From Streptomyces sp. Go-475 (GTDB taxonomy: Bacteria; Actinomycetota; Actinomycetes; Streptomycetales; Streptomycetaceae): a stretch of DNA of 64,000 nucleotides. The notes beneath the pieces are model-generated. The model saw only the letters and a list, made by a program, of their open reading frames with translations. It was not told where the DNA came from and searched no databases. The stretch lies in assembly GCF_003330845.1 (NCBI RefSeq), contig NZ_CP026121.1, positions 682,001 to 746,000 of the forward strand, written 5' to 3'. Made by a program: the position numbers and the translations under genes. Below, in pieces: positions 26,295-34,789 of the stretch. Every line of letters begins with the position of its first letter. The first letter of the stretch is position 1.

Positions 26295-27341
26295 ATGAAT
26301 GTGACCGGTCACACAAGGCGCCCGGCGAGCATCAGGGACGTCGCGACCGCGGCGGGCGTCTCCTACCAGACCGTCTCGCGGGTGATCAACGGCCATCCCA
26401 GCGTCCGGCCGTCCACCCGGGAGCGGGTGCTCGCCGCCATCGACGAGCTGGGCTTCCGCCGCAACGCGACCGCCCTCGCCCTGGCCAGCGGCCGCAGCCG
26501 GGCCGTGACCGTGCTCACCGCGAACACCACGCACTACGGCTACGCCTCGATCCTGCAGGGCATCGAGGAGGCCGCCCGCGCCGCGTCGTACGCGGTGGGG
26601 ATCGGGGTCCTGGAGTCCGCCGAGGACGCGGCCGTGGCGGCGGAGGTGCAGCGCGCGGCGGACGCGGGCGGCGGACTGATCGTGATCGCCTACGATCCGG
26701 CCGGTGTGCGGGCGCTGGAGGCCGTGCCCGCCGGGCTGCCGGTCGTGGGCGTGGTCGAGACCCCGGCGAGCCCGCCCGCCGGCGAGAGTCCCTGGGTGTG
26801 GGCCGACGACCGCGAGGCCGCCTACCAGGCGACCCGCCATCTGCTCGCCCTCGGCCACGAGACCGTGCACTACGTCGCCATCCCGTCCAGCACCCGCCGC
26901 ACCAGCGCCCGCACCAGCGGCTGGCGGCAGGCGCTCAAGGAGGCCGGCGCTCCCGAACCCCGCCCTGTGCAGAGCAGTTGGGGCCCGGCGGGCGGTCACG
27001 CCGCGGGTTTGAAGCTCGCGAAGGACCCGTCCGTCACCGCGATCCTGTGCGGCAACGACGATCTCGCGCTCGGCGTGCTGCGGGCCCTGCACGAGGCGGG
27101 CCGCCCGGTGCCGGGCGAGGTGAGCGTCGCCGGTTTCGACGACGCCCCTCACTCCGCGTTCCTCACCCCGTCCCTGACGACCGTACGCCTGGACTTCACC
27201 GGCCTCGGGCGGGCCGCGTTCGGCCTGCTGCACGGGGCGCTGGAGGAGTCGGCGCCGGTCGCCCCGCATCCGGTGTCCGTGCCGGAACTGGTGGTGCGGG
27301 AGACCTCGGGCCCGCCGCCCGCCGGTCGCCGAACACCCTGA
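26295..27341 (+). CDS. LacI family repressor of the galactoside cluster
   Basis: This 348-residue LacI/GalR regulator has the HTH ASIRDVATAAGVSYQTVSRV (about residues 11-30), the hinge RNATALALASGRS and a sugar-binding effector domain ending with LTTVRLDFTGLGRAAFGLL. The ATG at 26295 has no ribosome binding site, but a promoter placed to start transcription there supports leaderless translation; GTG at 26301 is a weaker alternative. Twin operators flank the start, so it probably represses itself, the downstream importer and the divergent alpha-galactosidase. The inducer is likely a galactoside, judged by its neighbours. Confidence 0.9.
   Translation: MNVTGHTRRPASIRDVATAAGVSYQTVSRVINGHPSVRPSTRERVLAAIDELGFRRNATALALASGRSRAVTVLTANTTHYGYASILQGIEEAARAASYAVGIGVLESAEDAAVAAEVQRAADAGGGLIVIAYDPAGVRALEAVPAGLPVVGVVETPASPPAGESPWVWADDREAAYQATRHLLALGHETVHYVAIPSSTRRTSARTSGWRQALKEAGAPEPRPVQSSWGPAGGHAAGLKLAKDPSVTAILCGNDDLALGVLRALHEAGRPVPGEVSVAGFDDAPHSAFLTPSLTTVRLDFTGLGRAAFGLLHGALEESAPVAPHPVSVPELVVRETSGPPPAGRRTP
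26300..26313. promoter_or_regulatory. LacI-type operator 2, inside the first codons of its own repressor gene
   Basis: A second identical TGTGACCGGTCACA begins at codon 2 of the regulator gene at 26295. Centre-to-centre distance to operator 1 is 27 bp. It encodes part of the N-terminus (Val-Thr-Gly-His), so the same bases serve as coding sequence and as operator. Confidence 0.85.
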
Positions 27342-27395
27342 TCCAGTCCAGCAGTTGTTCCTGATCCGAACCGCCTGCTTTCGGAAAGGCACGTG

Positions 27396-28721
27396 ATGAA
27401 GAGAAGAGCTCTCCCCGCCCTGGCGCTGGTCTGCGCCGCCGGCCTGGCCGCCACCGCGTGCAGTGATCCGACCGCCGGGGACTCCGGTTCGGACGACGCG
27501 AAACAGACGGCGGTGAACCCGACCGCCCGCCTCGACGGCGTGAAGCTGACCATGTGGACGGCGCAGAACACGGTGAACGCGCCCCAGCAGGTCATCGACG
27601 CCTTCGAGAAGGCCACCGGCGCCACGGTCGACACCCAGGCGATCCCGGACCTCTACGAGCAGAACGTGCCGACGAAGCTGGCCTCCGGCGACCGCCCCGA
27701 CCTGATGTTCTGGCAGCCGTCCATTTCCACGCTGCCGTTCATCCAGCCGAAGCAGAACCTCCTGACGCTCGACGGCGAGCCGTGGGTCTCCGAGCTCGGC
27801 GACACCGAGAGGTCCCTCGGCGTCATCGACGGCAAGCGGTACGCGGCGATCGTCACCAGCCCCGCCATGCTCGGCGTCTACTACAACAAGGACGTCTTCA
27901 GGAAGGCCGGGCTGAGCGAGAAGGACTTCCCCCGGTCCTACGACGACCTGCTCGCCCTCGGCCGCACGGTCGTCGACAAGACCGACGCGGCCGCCTTCTA
28001 CGAGGCCGGCGGCGACAAGTGGCCGCTGCAGTGGCAGATGCAGGTCCAGCTCACCGACCTCGACCAGCGGTGGTGGGCCGATCTGAACGCCGGCAAGAAG
28101 AAGTGGACCGACCCGGTCGTCGTCGGCGCGATCAAGAAGTACAAGGAGAAGCTGCTCGACGCGGGGCTCGCCCAGAAGAACTACCGGACGGGCACCTTCA
28201 CCGGGCAGGCCGACGCCCTGTGGAAGGGCGAGGCCGGCATGGTCCTCAACGTCACCTCCTTCCAGAGCCAGTTGCAGGCCAAGTACTCCACGGCCGAGAT
28301 CGACCAGAAGATCGGCTGGTTCCCCGTCGCCAACTCCTCGGCCACCGGCCTGTACTCCCCCGACCAGACCAACGGTGTCGTCGCCTTCAGGACCGGTGAC
28401 GACAGGCGGCAGAACGCGGCCCGGCAGTTCCTCGCCTTCTGGCTCGGCCCGGACTACCCGGACTACATCAGGACGATGAAGATCCCCTCCGTGCAGCCGT
28501 CCGTGCCCACGCCCGACGGCCTGCCCGAGACGTCCAAGGCCCAGGTGGCGGCCCTGCCCAAGGCCATCGGCGTCTTCCAGGCCAAGGCGATCGTCGCCCC
28601 GGACACGCACCTCTACCTGGCTGACATGATCTTCGGCAAGAAGAGCCCGCAGCAGGTCGCGCAGGCGATCCAGGACCAGTTCGCGCAGGTGGCCAAGGCC
28701 CAGGGCGCGCCAGGGTTCTGA
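27396..28721 (+). CDS. Sugar ABC transporter substrate-binding lipoprotein
   Basis: This 441-residue extracytoplasmic sugar receptor is of the MalE-like family 1 type. A lipoprotein signal ends at Cys22 (LAATAC). Binding-protein features include the SGDRPDLMFWQPS segment and the central GVYYNKDVFRKAGL (about residues 150-165), a strongly conserved hinge motif of sugar receptors. The ATG at 27396 is preferred over the GTG three bases earlier because GGAAAGG lies at a good distance. It is followed by two permease genes, 2 bp and then overlapping, with no ATPase gene, so a shared ATPase such as MsiK is likely. Confidence 0.92.
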   Translation: MKRRALPALALVCAAGLAATACSDPTAGDSGSDDAKQTAVNPTARLDGVKLTMWTAQNTVNAPQQVIDAFEKATGATVDTQAIPDLYEQNVPTKLASGDRPDLMFWQPSISTLPFIQPKQNLLTLDGEPWVSELGDTERSLGVIDGKRYAAIVTSPAMLGVYYNKDVFRKAGLSEKDFPRSYDDLLALGRTVVDKTDAAAFYEAGGDKWPLQWQMQVQLTDLDQRWWADLNAGKKKWTDPVVVGAIKKYKEKLLDAGLAQKNYRTGTFTGQADALWKGEAGMVLNVTSFQSQLQAKYSTAEIDQKIGWFPVANSSATGLYSPDQTNGVVAFRTGDDRRQNAARQFLAFWLGPDYPDYIRTMKIPSVQPSVPTPDGLPETSKAQVAALPKAIGVFQAKAIVAPDTHLYLADMIFGKKSPQQVAQAIQDQFAQVAKAQGAPGF

Positions 28722-28723
28722 CG

Positions 28724-29644
28724 ATGGCGGACACGGCCGTACGTACCGAGCCCGCGCCGGTCAGGGGCGCGCCGAAGAAGGTGGGGCGGCTGCCACGCGC
28801 GGCCGTGCACCACCCCTGGTGGTTCGCGCTGCCCGCGATCGCCGTCTTCGCGGGCTTCTTCCTGGTGCCCAACCTGCTCAACTTCTACTACCCGTTCACC
28901 AACTGGTCCTCGTACCACGCGGACATCGCGTTCACGGGCCTGGACAACTTCAGGACCGTCGCCGAGGACGGCTCGCTGCTGCGGGCGATCCGGACGACCC
29001 TGGTGTACGCGCTGCTGGCGGCGCTGTTCCAGAACGGCTTCGGGCTCGCGCTGGCGCTGCTGCTGGAGGACGACAGCCGCTTCAACCGGTTCTTCCGGGC
29101 CGTCTTCTTCCTGCCGGTGCTGATCTCCGCCCTGGCCACCGGCTACGTCTTCCAGGCGCTGCTCGACCAGGACGGGGCGCTCAACTCCCTGCTCGGCACG
29201 GACGTCCCGTGGCTGGGGTCGACGACCTGGACGCTGGTGATCGTCACGCTCATCCACGGCTGGAAGTGGATGGGTCTGTCGATGCTGATCTATCTGGCGG
29301 GGCTCAAGGGCATTCCCGGTGACATGCTGGAGGCCGCCCGGATGGACGGCGCCGGGCCGTGGCGGACCTTCCGGTCGGTGCGCTGGCCGATGCTCGCGCC
29401 GGCCGTCACCTTCAACGTCACCACGGCGCTGATCGGTTCGATGAACACCTTCGACATCGTGCAGGCCACGACGGGCGGCGGCCCCGCGGCCTCCACCGAG
29501 GTCTTCAACATCTACATGTTCCGGATCTTCGGGCAGGGCCTGTACGCCCAGGCCTCCGCGATGAGCCTCGTCCTGTTCCTGGTGGTGGTCGCGGTGGCGA
29601 TCCCGCTGGTCGTGGGGCTGCGGCGAAGGGAGCAGCTGCTGTGA
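28724..29644 (+). CDS. Sugar ABC transporter permease 1 (MalF/UgpA-like)
   Basis: This 306-residue permease has six membrane segments. Its EAA loop, which contacts the ATPase, reads DMLEAARMDGAGPWRTFRSV (about residues 200-219). The N-terminal region has the usual YPFTNWSSY motif after the first helix. It begins 2 bp after the binding-protein stop, and its own stop overlaps the next permease start, so all three genes form a coupled operon. Confidence 0.92.
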   Translation: MADTAVRTEPAPVRGAPKKVGRLPRAAVHHPWWFALPAIAVFAGFFLVPNLLNFYYPFTNWSSYHADIAFTGLDNFRTVAEDGSLLRAIRTTLVYALLAALFQNGFGLALALLLEDDSRFNRFFRAVFFLPVLISALATGYVFQALLDQDGALNSLLGTDVPWLGSTTWTLVIVTLIHGWKWMGLSMLIYLAGLKGIPGDMLEAARMDGAGPWRTFRSVRWPMLAPAVTFNVTTALIGSMNTFDIVQATTGGGPAASTEVFNIYMFRIFGQGLYAQASAMSLVLFLVVVAVAIPLVVGLRRREQLL

Positions 29645-30465
29645 CCGCGCTGTGGCGGTACGGCCGCCCGTCCCTCGTCGTCCTGCTCGCCGCCCTGGCC
29701 GTGGGCGTGCCGCTGTGGCTGGTGGCCGTCACCTCGGCCAAGCCGCAGGCCGAGGCCATCAGGCCGAACCTCGACCTGCCCCGGCACTGGCAGCCCTCCG
29801 CCAACTACGCGGACGCCGTCGGCCAGGGCGAGATGCTGCGCGGCTTCCTCAACTCACTGCTGGTCGTGGTGCCTTCGGTGGTCCTGGTGCTGATCCTGGG
29901 CGCGGGCGCCGCCTGGGTGTTCGCCCGCCGCAAGTCCAAGCTGGTCTCGGCGGCGTACGCGCTGTGCATCAGCGGCCTGCTGCTGCCGCCCGCCGTCATC
30001 ACCATCGTGATGGAGCTGCGGCAACTGGGCCTGGCGAACACGCGCCCCGGCATGATCGCCGTGTACACCGGCATGTACCTGTCCACGTCGATCTTCTTCA
30101 TGACGGGCTTCATCCGGGCCATCCCCATGGAACTGGAGGAGGCGGCCCGGATGGACGGGGCGTCGCCGTCACGGATCTTCTGGCGGATCGTGCTGCCCCT
30201 GCTCCGGCCGGTGATCGCCACCGCGACGATCATGGTGATGCTCTACGCCTGGAGCGACGTCTTCTACGCGTTCTTCGTCCTCGGCGGCGGAGACCGGGCG
30301 ACCCTGCCGCTCAACCTCTACCAGGTCGCCAGCGCACAGCTCTACCTGAACAACTGGCACCTCGTCTTCGCGTACGTCGTGGTGATGAGCCTGCCCATGG
30401 TCGCCGTCTTCCTCGTCGGCCAGCGAAAGATCGTGTCCGGAATCACCAGTGGAGCCGTCAAGTGA
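29641..30465 (+). CDS. Sugar ABC transporter permease 2 (MalG/UgpE-like)
   Basis: This 274-residue permease partners the previous one. The EAA loop reads MELEEAARMDGASPSRIFWR (about residues 162-181), and the C-terminus FLVGQRKIVSGITSGAVK is typical of MalG-like subunits. The GTG at 29641 overlaps the upstream TGA (GTGA), which decides the start. A secreted glycoside hydrolase gene follows after 16 bp with its own GGAGG, so it is probably part of the same operon. Confidence 0.92.
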   Translation: MTALWRYGRPSLVVLLAALAVGVPLWLVAVTSAKPQAEAIRPNLDLPRHWQPSANYADAVGQGEMLRGFLNSLLVVVPSVVLVLILGAGAAWVFARRKSKLVSAAYALCISGLLLPPAVITIVMELRQLGLANTRPGMIAVYTGMYLSTSIFFMTGFIRAIPMELEEAARMDGASPSRIFWRIVLPLLRPVIATATIMVMLYAWSDVFYAFFVLGGGDRATLPLNLYQVASAQLYLNNWHLVFAYVVVMSLPMVAVFLVGQRKIVSGITSGAVK

Positions 30466-30481
30466 CTGGAGGTCCAGCAGC

Positions 30482-33034
30482 GTGATCACCCCCACCCGCA
30501 CGCGAGTCCGTCCGAGATCCCGTACCAGAACCGCCCTGATCACAGCACTACTTGGAGCAGCCGCCATGGCAGCCACCCTCCCCGCGGCAGGATCCGCGGC
30601 AGCCGCGGCCGAACCGCAGCGCCTCACCGTCGACCTCAAGTCCTCCGAAGGCCCGGTGATGCTCGGCGCCAACGGCTCCCTCTACGGGCTCAGCGACGAC
30701 GGCGTGCCCAGCGACGCCGCGATGGCGCCCCTGAAGATCACCAGCGTCTCGCAGAAGCCCGAGGGCGGCGCCCAGCACCCCAACGGCGACGCGCTCACGG
30801 TCTCCAAGTCGTTCTTCCGCAACGGCGGCGGCGAGATCAACGTGATGATGCAGGACGTCTATGCCAAGTGGCCCTACGAGGACCTCGGCATCGACGACTA
30901 CCTCCCCAAGGTCGACAAGATCGTCAAGGAGATATCGGCCGACCCGAACAGCGACCGCTTCGTCTACATCCCGTTCAACGAGCCCGACCAGATCTGGTAC
31001 AAGCTCGACGTCGCCGACCAGGCGCAGTACGAGAAGAACCGGGACCGGTTCTTCCAGGACTGGAAGACGGTGTACCACCGCATCCGCGCGATCGCCCCGG
31101 ACGCGCGCGTCGCCGGACCCAACGAAGCCGCCTACCACACGCGCCTGCTGAAGGACTTCCTCGCCTTCGCCAAGCGGGAGAACGTGCTGCCCCAGATCAT
31201 GACCTGGCACGAGCTGGGCTCCGGCTCACTGCGCGACTTCCAGGCCCATTACGACGACTACCGCAAGCTGGAGCGCGAGGCGGGCGTCGCCCCGCTGAAG
31301 ATCAACATCGACGAGTACGCCAACCGCCGCGACCTGTCCGTGCCCGGGCAGCTCGTGCAGTGGGTGTCCATGTTCGAACGCAACAAGGTGTACGCGAACA
31401 TGGCCTACTGGGACGCCGCCGGCAACCTCAGCGGCCACGTGGTGCGCTCCAACATCCCCAACGGCGGCTGGTGGCTGTTCCGCTGGTACGCGGGCCTGAC
31501 CGGGAACACCGTGAAGGTGACGCCGCCGCAGCCGAACACCATCGACACCCTCCAGGGGCTCGCCTCCCTCGACACCTCCCGCCGCCAGGCACAGGTGCTG
31601 CTCGGCGGCTCCGCCGGTGACGCGGACGTGGTCGTGCGCAACGTCCCCCGCTCCGTGTTCGGCCGCACGGTCACCGCGACCGTCGCCGAGGCCGCGTGGT
31701 CCGGCTACGAGGGTCAGCACGCGGCGCCGCGGGTCCTCGCGCGCACCAAGGCGAAGGTGGCGGACGACGGTTCGGTGACCGTCCCGCTGCGCGGGATGCA
31801 GAAGATGTCGGCCTACCGGATCGTCCTCACCCCGGGCGGCTCGGGCACCCCGGCCGCGGCCTCCGTCCCGTGGTCGGCGTCGTACGAGGCCGAGGACGCG
31901 GCCATCACCGACGGCAAGGTCTACACGCAGGGCACCGTGCAGAACGCCAACGGCTACGCGGCCTCCGGCACCAAGGACGTCGGCTCGCTCAACCAGCCCG
32001 GCAGCAAGGTGGCCTTCTCGGTGACGGTGCCGAAGGACGGCACGTACGACCTGGCGATCCTGTACGGCAACCAGTCCGGCGGCCCGGCCACCCAGAAGCT
32101 GTCGGTCGACGGCGCCGACCCGGTGACGGTCTCCTACCCCTCCACGGAGAACTGGACCTACCGCGCCAAGAAGGACGTCACCCTCCAACTGAAGGCGGGA
32201 ACACACCAGTTGACCCTGTCCAAGGGCGACGCCGAGGTCACCCTCGACCGGATCGACCTGACGACCCGTACGGGCGCGGCCTCCGCCTCGTACGAGGCCA
32301 CGCTCGCGGACATCAGCGGCCGGCCGTCGTACGACTACGCGTCGTCGGCCGGGGTGGGCACGGGCGCCCTGGTCCTGCGCCCGGGCGACAAGGCGGTCTT
32401 CGACGTCCACGCCCCGCGCGACGGCTACTACACGGTGACGCCCCGCTCCACGGCGGCGGTGAAGCTCGCGCTGCACGGCGAGACGGTCACGGCGGCGCCC
32501 GGCCGGCCGCTGCGGCTCTACCTGGTCGCGGGCAACAACCGGATCGCGATGACGTCGGGCCACGCCGCCGTGCGCTCCCTGGACGTCACCGGCGACGGCT
32601 CGGCCACCGGCACCCTCTCCTACGAGGGCGCCTCGGCGACGCTCGCCGGCGGGGCCAAGCTCGTCGAATCCCCGCACGCCTCCGCCGGCTCGTACATCGG
32701 CTGGCTCGGCAACAGCCCCTCCAGCACCGCGACGTTCACGGTGGACGCGCCCCGCTCCGGACGCTACCTGCTGGTCGTCCACTACGCGCACAACGACCGC
32801 CGGGACAACGGCCACGCCTACAACACGGACATCATGTCCCGTACCGCCGACCTCACGGTCGGGTCCGGCGCGCCGGTGAAGGTCACCTTCAAGAACACCT
32901 GGAGCTGGGACGACTACTGGACCGTCGGCGTCCCGGTCGACCTGAAGAAGGGCGCCAACACGGTGACGTTCGGCAACGCGAGCGCCTGGGCGCCGAACAT
33001 CGACCGGATCGAGCTGGGCCGGGTCGCGGGCTGA
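30482..33034 (+). CDS. Secreted clan GH-A-like glycoside hydrolase with C-terminal CBM35/CBM6-type modules
   Basis: This 850-residue secreted protein has a signal peptide over about residues 1-43. The catalytic region (about 50-465) has a TIM-barrel-like layout with VYIPFNEPDQ (Glu167, acid/base candidate) and KINIDEYAN (Glu278, nucleophile candidate), the two-glutamate pattern of clan GH-A, closest in style to GH39. Three beta-sandwich segments follow: about 475-595 (starting ASYEAEDAAI, ending LDRIDLTT), 600-695, and 705-850 (ending NIDRIELG); the first and last look like CBM35/CBM6. I cannot name the substrate. Its place behind an importer and beside an alpha-galactosidase suggests a galactose-containing polysaccharide. 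Confidence 0.8.
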   Translation: MITPTRTRVRPRSRTRTALITALLGAAAMAATLPAAGSAAAAAEPQRLTVDLKSSEGPVMLGANGSLYGLSDDGVPSDAAMAPLKITSVSQKPEGGAQHPNGDALTVSKSFFRNGGGEINVMMQDVYAKWPYEDLGIDDYLPKVDKIVKEISADPNSDRFVYIPFNEPDQIWYKLDVADQAQYEKNRDRFFQDWKTVYHRIRAIAPDARVAGPNEAAYHTRLLKDFLAFAKRENVLPQIMTWHELGSGSLRDFQAHYDDYRKLEREAGVAPLKINIDEYANRRDLSVPGQLVQWVSMFERNKVYANMAYWDAAGNLSGHVVRSNIPNGGWWLFRWYAGLTGNTVKVTPPQPNTIDTLQGLASLDTSRRQAQVLLGGSAGDADVVVRNVPRSVFGRTVTATVAEAAWSGYEGQHAAPRVLARTKAKVADDGSVTVPLRGMQKMSAYRIVLTPGGSGTPAAASVPWSASYEAEDAAITDGKVYTQGTVQNANGYAASGTKDVGSLNQPGSKVAFSVTVPKDGTYDLAILYGNQSGGPATQKLSVDGADPVTVSYPSTENWTYRAKKDVTLQLKAGTHQLTLSKGDAEVTLDRIDLTTRTGAASASYEATLADISGRPSYDYASSAGVGTGALVLRPGDKAVFDVHAPRDGYYTVTPRSTAAVKLALHGETVTAAPGRPLRLYLVAGNNRIAMTSGHAAVRSLDVTGDGSATGTLSYEGASATLAGGAKLVESPHASAGSYIGWLGNSPSSTATFTVDAPRSGRYLLVVHYAHNDRRDNGHAYNTDIMSRTADLTVGSGAPVKVTFKNTWSWDDYWTVGVPVDLKKGANTVTFGNASAWAPNIDRIELGRVAG

Positions 33035-33068
33035 TTCCCGCGGTGCGGGGCGACGGTTGACGGAGTGA

Positions 33069-33104
33069 CGGTTGCGGAGGATCGAATGGCGTCCTCCGCA
33101 ACCG
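33069..33104 (+). terminator. Strong hairpin terminator after the galactoside operon
   Basis: A perfect 13-bp stem (CGGTTGCGGAGGA at 33069-33081 with TCCTCCGCAACCG at 33092-33104) closes a 10-nt loop 35 bases after the hydrolase stop. It should end the five-gene galactoside operon. Confidence 0.8.
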
Positions 33105-33197
33105 GATTGCCGCCACGCACCGTCTGTTGTCATGGCCGCCGCACGACCAGGCGGCCATGACGACGGCCCGGTTCGGGCCACGACAACGGGGAGTCCC

Positions 33198-33572
33198 ATG
33201 CGCACGAAGCTCGGCTCGGCCCTGGCGGCGACGGTCCTGGCGACCGGCCTGGGCGTCGCGATGGCGCCCAGCGCCTCCGCCGCCGACAACTGCTGGGCGG
33301 ACGGGGACGGCATCCGCTCCTGGTGCCGCAACGTGTCCGGCGCGGCGGTGTACGGATACATCGGCAACAACCGCATCTACCCCGACCCCACCAAGGTGGT
33401 CGGATACATGCACTCCAACCCCAGCTGGTTCTACTGCAAGCTGGACGGCCAGGCCTGGGTCGGCGGGCCGCACCCGACCCGCTGGCTGCTGACCGTGGCC
33501 GACAACGGCAAACTCGGCTACATGAAGGACACCGCGATCTACAGCGAGACCGATCCGGTGCGCAACTGCTGA
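33198..33572 (+). CDS. Small secreted protein with four cysteines, unknown function
   Basis: The product is 124 residues with a clear Sec signal peptide (MRTKLGSALAATVLATGLGV, cleavage after about residue 29). The mature part of about 95 residues has four cysteines (32, 43, 80, 124), so two disulfides are possible, and aromatic-rich beta-like stretches such as WFYCKLDGQAWVGGPHPTRW, reminiscent of small SH3-like secreted proteins. I do not recognise a named family. It has GGGGAG before the ATG and lies alone between two strong hairpins, so it is probably monocistronic. Confidence 0.75.
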   Translation: MRTKLGSALAATVLATGLGVAMAPSASAADNCWADGDGIRSWCRNVSGAAVYGYIGNNRIYPDPTKVVGYMHSNPSWFYCKLDGQAWVGGPHPTRWLLTVADNGKLGYMKDTAIYSETDPVRNC

Positions 33573-33588
33573 CCTCGGGTCGGCCCGT

Positions 33589-33631
33589 GACAGTGCCGCA
33601 GTCCGCCGAGGAGGCGGGCTGCGGCACTGTC
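33589..33631 (+). terminator. Long hairpin terminator after the small secreted protein
   Basis: A 19-bp stem (33589-33607 with 33613-33631), containing a single T-G wobble, closes a 5-nt loop 16 bases after the stop codon. It is one of the strongest hairpins in the window. Confidence 0.85.
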
Positions 33632-33696
33632 GTGTTCCGGCCGTCCGCGCGCCCCGCCGGGGGCCCCGCATGACATCCCGTCACCCGCACCCCTAT

Positions 33697-33718
33697 GCTT
33701 CTACATGCCTGTAGAAGC
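33697..33718. promoter_or_regulatory. BlaI-type operator upstream of spo0M
   Basis: GCTTCTACA and TGTAGAAGC form perfect 9-bp arms around a 4-bp spacer. The same TTCTACA-N4-TGTAGA core recurs at 36264-36279 between the BlaI gene and terD. The site ends 32 bp before the spo0M ATG. The TACA...TGTA core is typical of BlaI/MecI/CopY operators. Confidence 0.75.
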
Positions 33719-33750
33719 AAGTACACGCACGTGAAGGAGTGGACGCCACC

Positions 33751-34770
33751 ATGGTGTTCAAACGACTGCTCGGCGCGCTCGGTGTGGGCGGCCCCACGGT
33801 CGACACGGTTCTCGACCCGGCCCCCGTCCGCCCCGGCGGCACGCTCACCGGCCAGGTCCACCTGGCCGGCGGCAAAGCCGACTTCGACATCGAGCACATC
33901 ACCCTGGAGCTGGTGGCCCGGGTCGAGGCCGAGCACGACGGCGGTGAGAGCGAGGGCGTCGTGGCCTTCGACCGTTTCACCGTCGGCGGCGGCTTCCGGC
34001 TCGCCGAGGGCGAGCAGCGCAGCGTGCCGTTCAGCGTGACCGTGCCGTGGGAGACACCGGTCACGGAACTGCACGGCCAGAGCCTGGGCATCGTCCTCGG
34101 GGTGCGCACCGAGCTGTCGGTGGCGGGCGCGAAGGACAAGGGCGACCTGGACCAGCTGACCGTCGCGCCGCTGCCCGTGCAGGAGGCCGTGCTCGAAGCC
34201 CTCGGCGGGCTCGGGTTCGGTTTCCGGTCGGCCGACCTGGAGTACGGGCGCATCGGCGGCACGGGCCAGCGGCTGCCCTTCTACCAGGAGATCGAGCTCG
34301 TCCCCTCGCCCGCCTACGCGCAGCAGGTCAACGAGATCGAGCTGACGTTCCTGGCGAACCCGGGGGGCGTGGACGTGGTGCTGGAGGCGGACAAGCGGGG
34401 CGGCTTCCTGTCGCCGGGCCAGGACGCGCTCACCCGCTTCACCGTCTCCCACGAGGGGGTCGGGCAGCAGGACTGGCCGGCGATCGTCGACGGCTGGATG
34501 CGGCAGCTGGTCGCGCACCGGGCGTCGTACGGCTCCCCCACGGGCTACGCCGCCCCCTTGGGCCACGGCTCCCCCGCCGCGTTCGGCCCGGGCGGTCACG
34601 GGCACGACGCGCACCACCACGACGGCCACCGCTCCGGCCCGGGCATGGGCACCGCCGTCGCGGCGGGCGCGGCCGGACTCGCGGTCGGGGTCGTCGGCGG
34701 CATGGTCGCCGGCGAAGTCGTCGACGAGGTCGGGGACTTCTTCGAGGGCGAGGAGGACGAGGAGGGCTGA
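33751..34770 (+). CDS. spo0M: Spo0M-like sporulation-control protein
   Basis: This 339-residue cytoplasmic protein has an arrestin-like Spo0M domain over about residues 1-240, starting MVFKRLLGALGVGGPTVDTV and continuing with GGTLTGQVHLAGG and SVPFSVTVPWETPVT. In Bacillus Spo0M influences sporulation; its role in Streptomyces is less clear. After the domain comes a His/Gly-rich stretch (about 260-295) and then a Gly/Ala/Val hydrophobic segment and an acidic tail, FFEGEEDEEG, which is not part of the basic fold. The ATG at 33751 is used; GTG at 33739 overlaps the GGAG. A BlaI-type palindrome precedes it. Confidence 0.88.
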   Translation: MVFKRLLGALGVGGPTVDTVLDPAPVRPGGTLTGQVHLAGGKADFDIEHITLELVARVEAEHDGGESEGVVAFDRFTVGGGFRLAEGEQRSVPFSVTVPWETPVTELHGQSLGIVLGVRTELSVAGAKDKGDLDQLTVAPLPVQEAVLEALGGLGFGFRSADLEYGRIGGTGQRLPFYQEIELVPSPAYAQQVNEIELTFLANPGGVDVVLEADKRGGFLSPGQDALTRFTVSHEGVGQQDWPAIVDGWMRQLVAHRASYGSPTGYAAPLGHGSPAAFGPGGHGHDAHHHDGHRSGPGMGTAVAAGAAGLAVGVVGGMVAGEVVDEVGDFFEGEEDEEG

Positions 34771-34789
34771 CGCCGCAGGGGCGGGGCCC

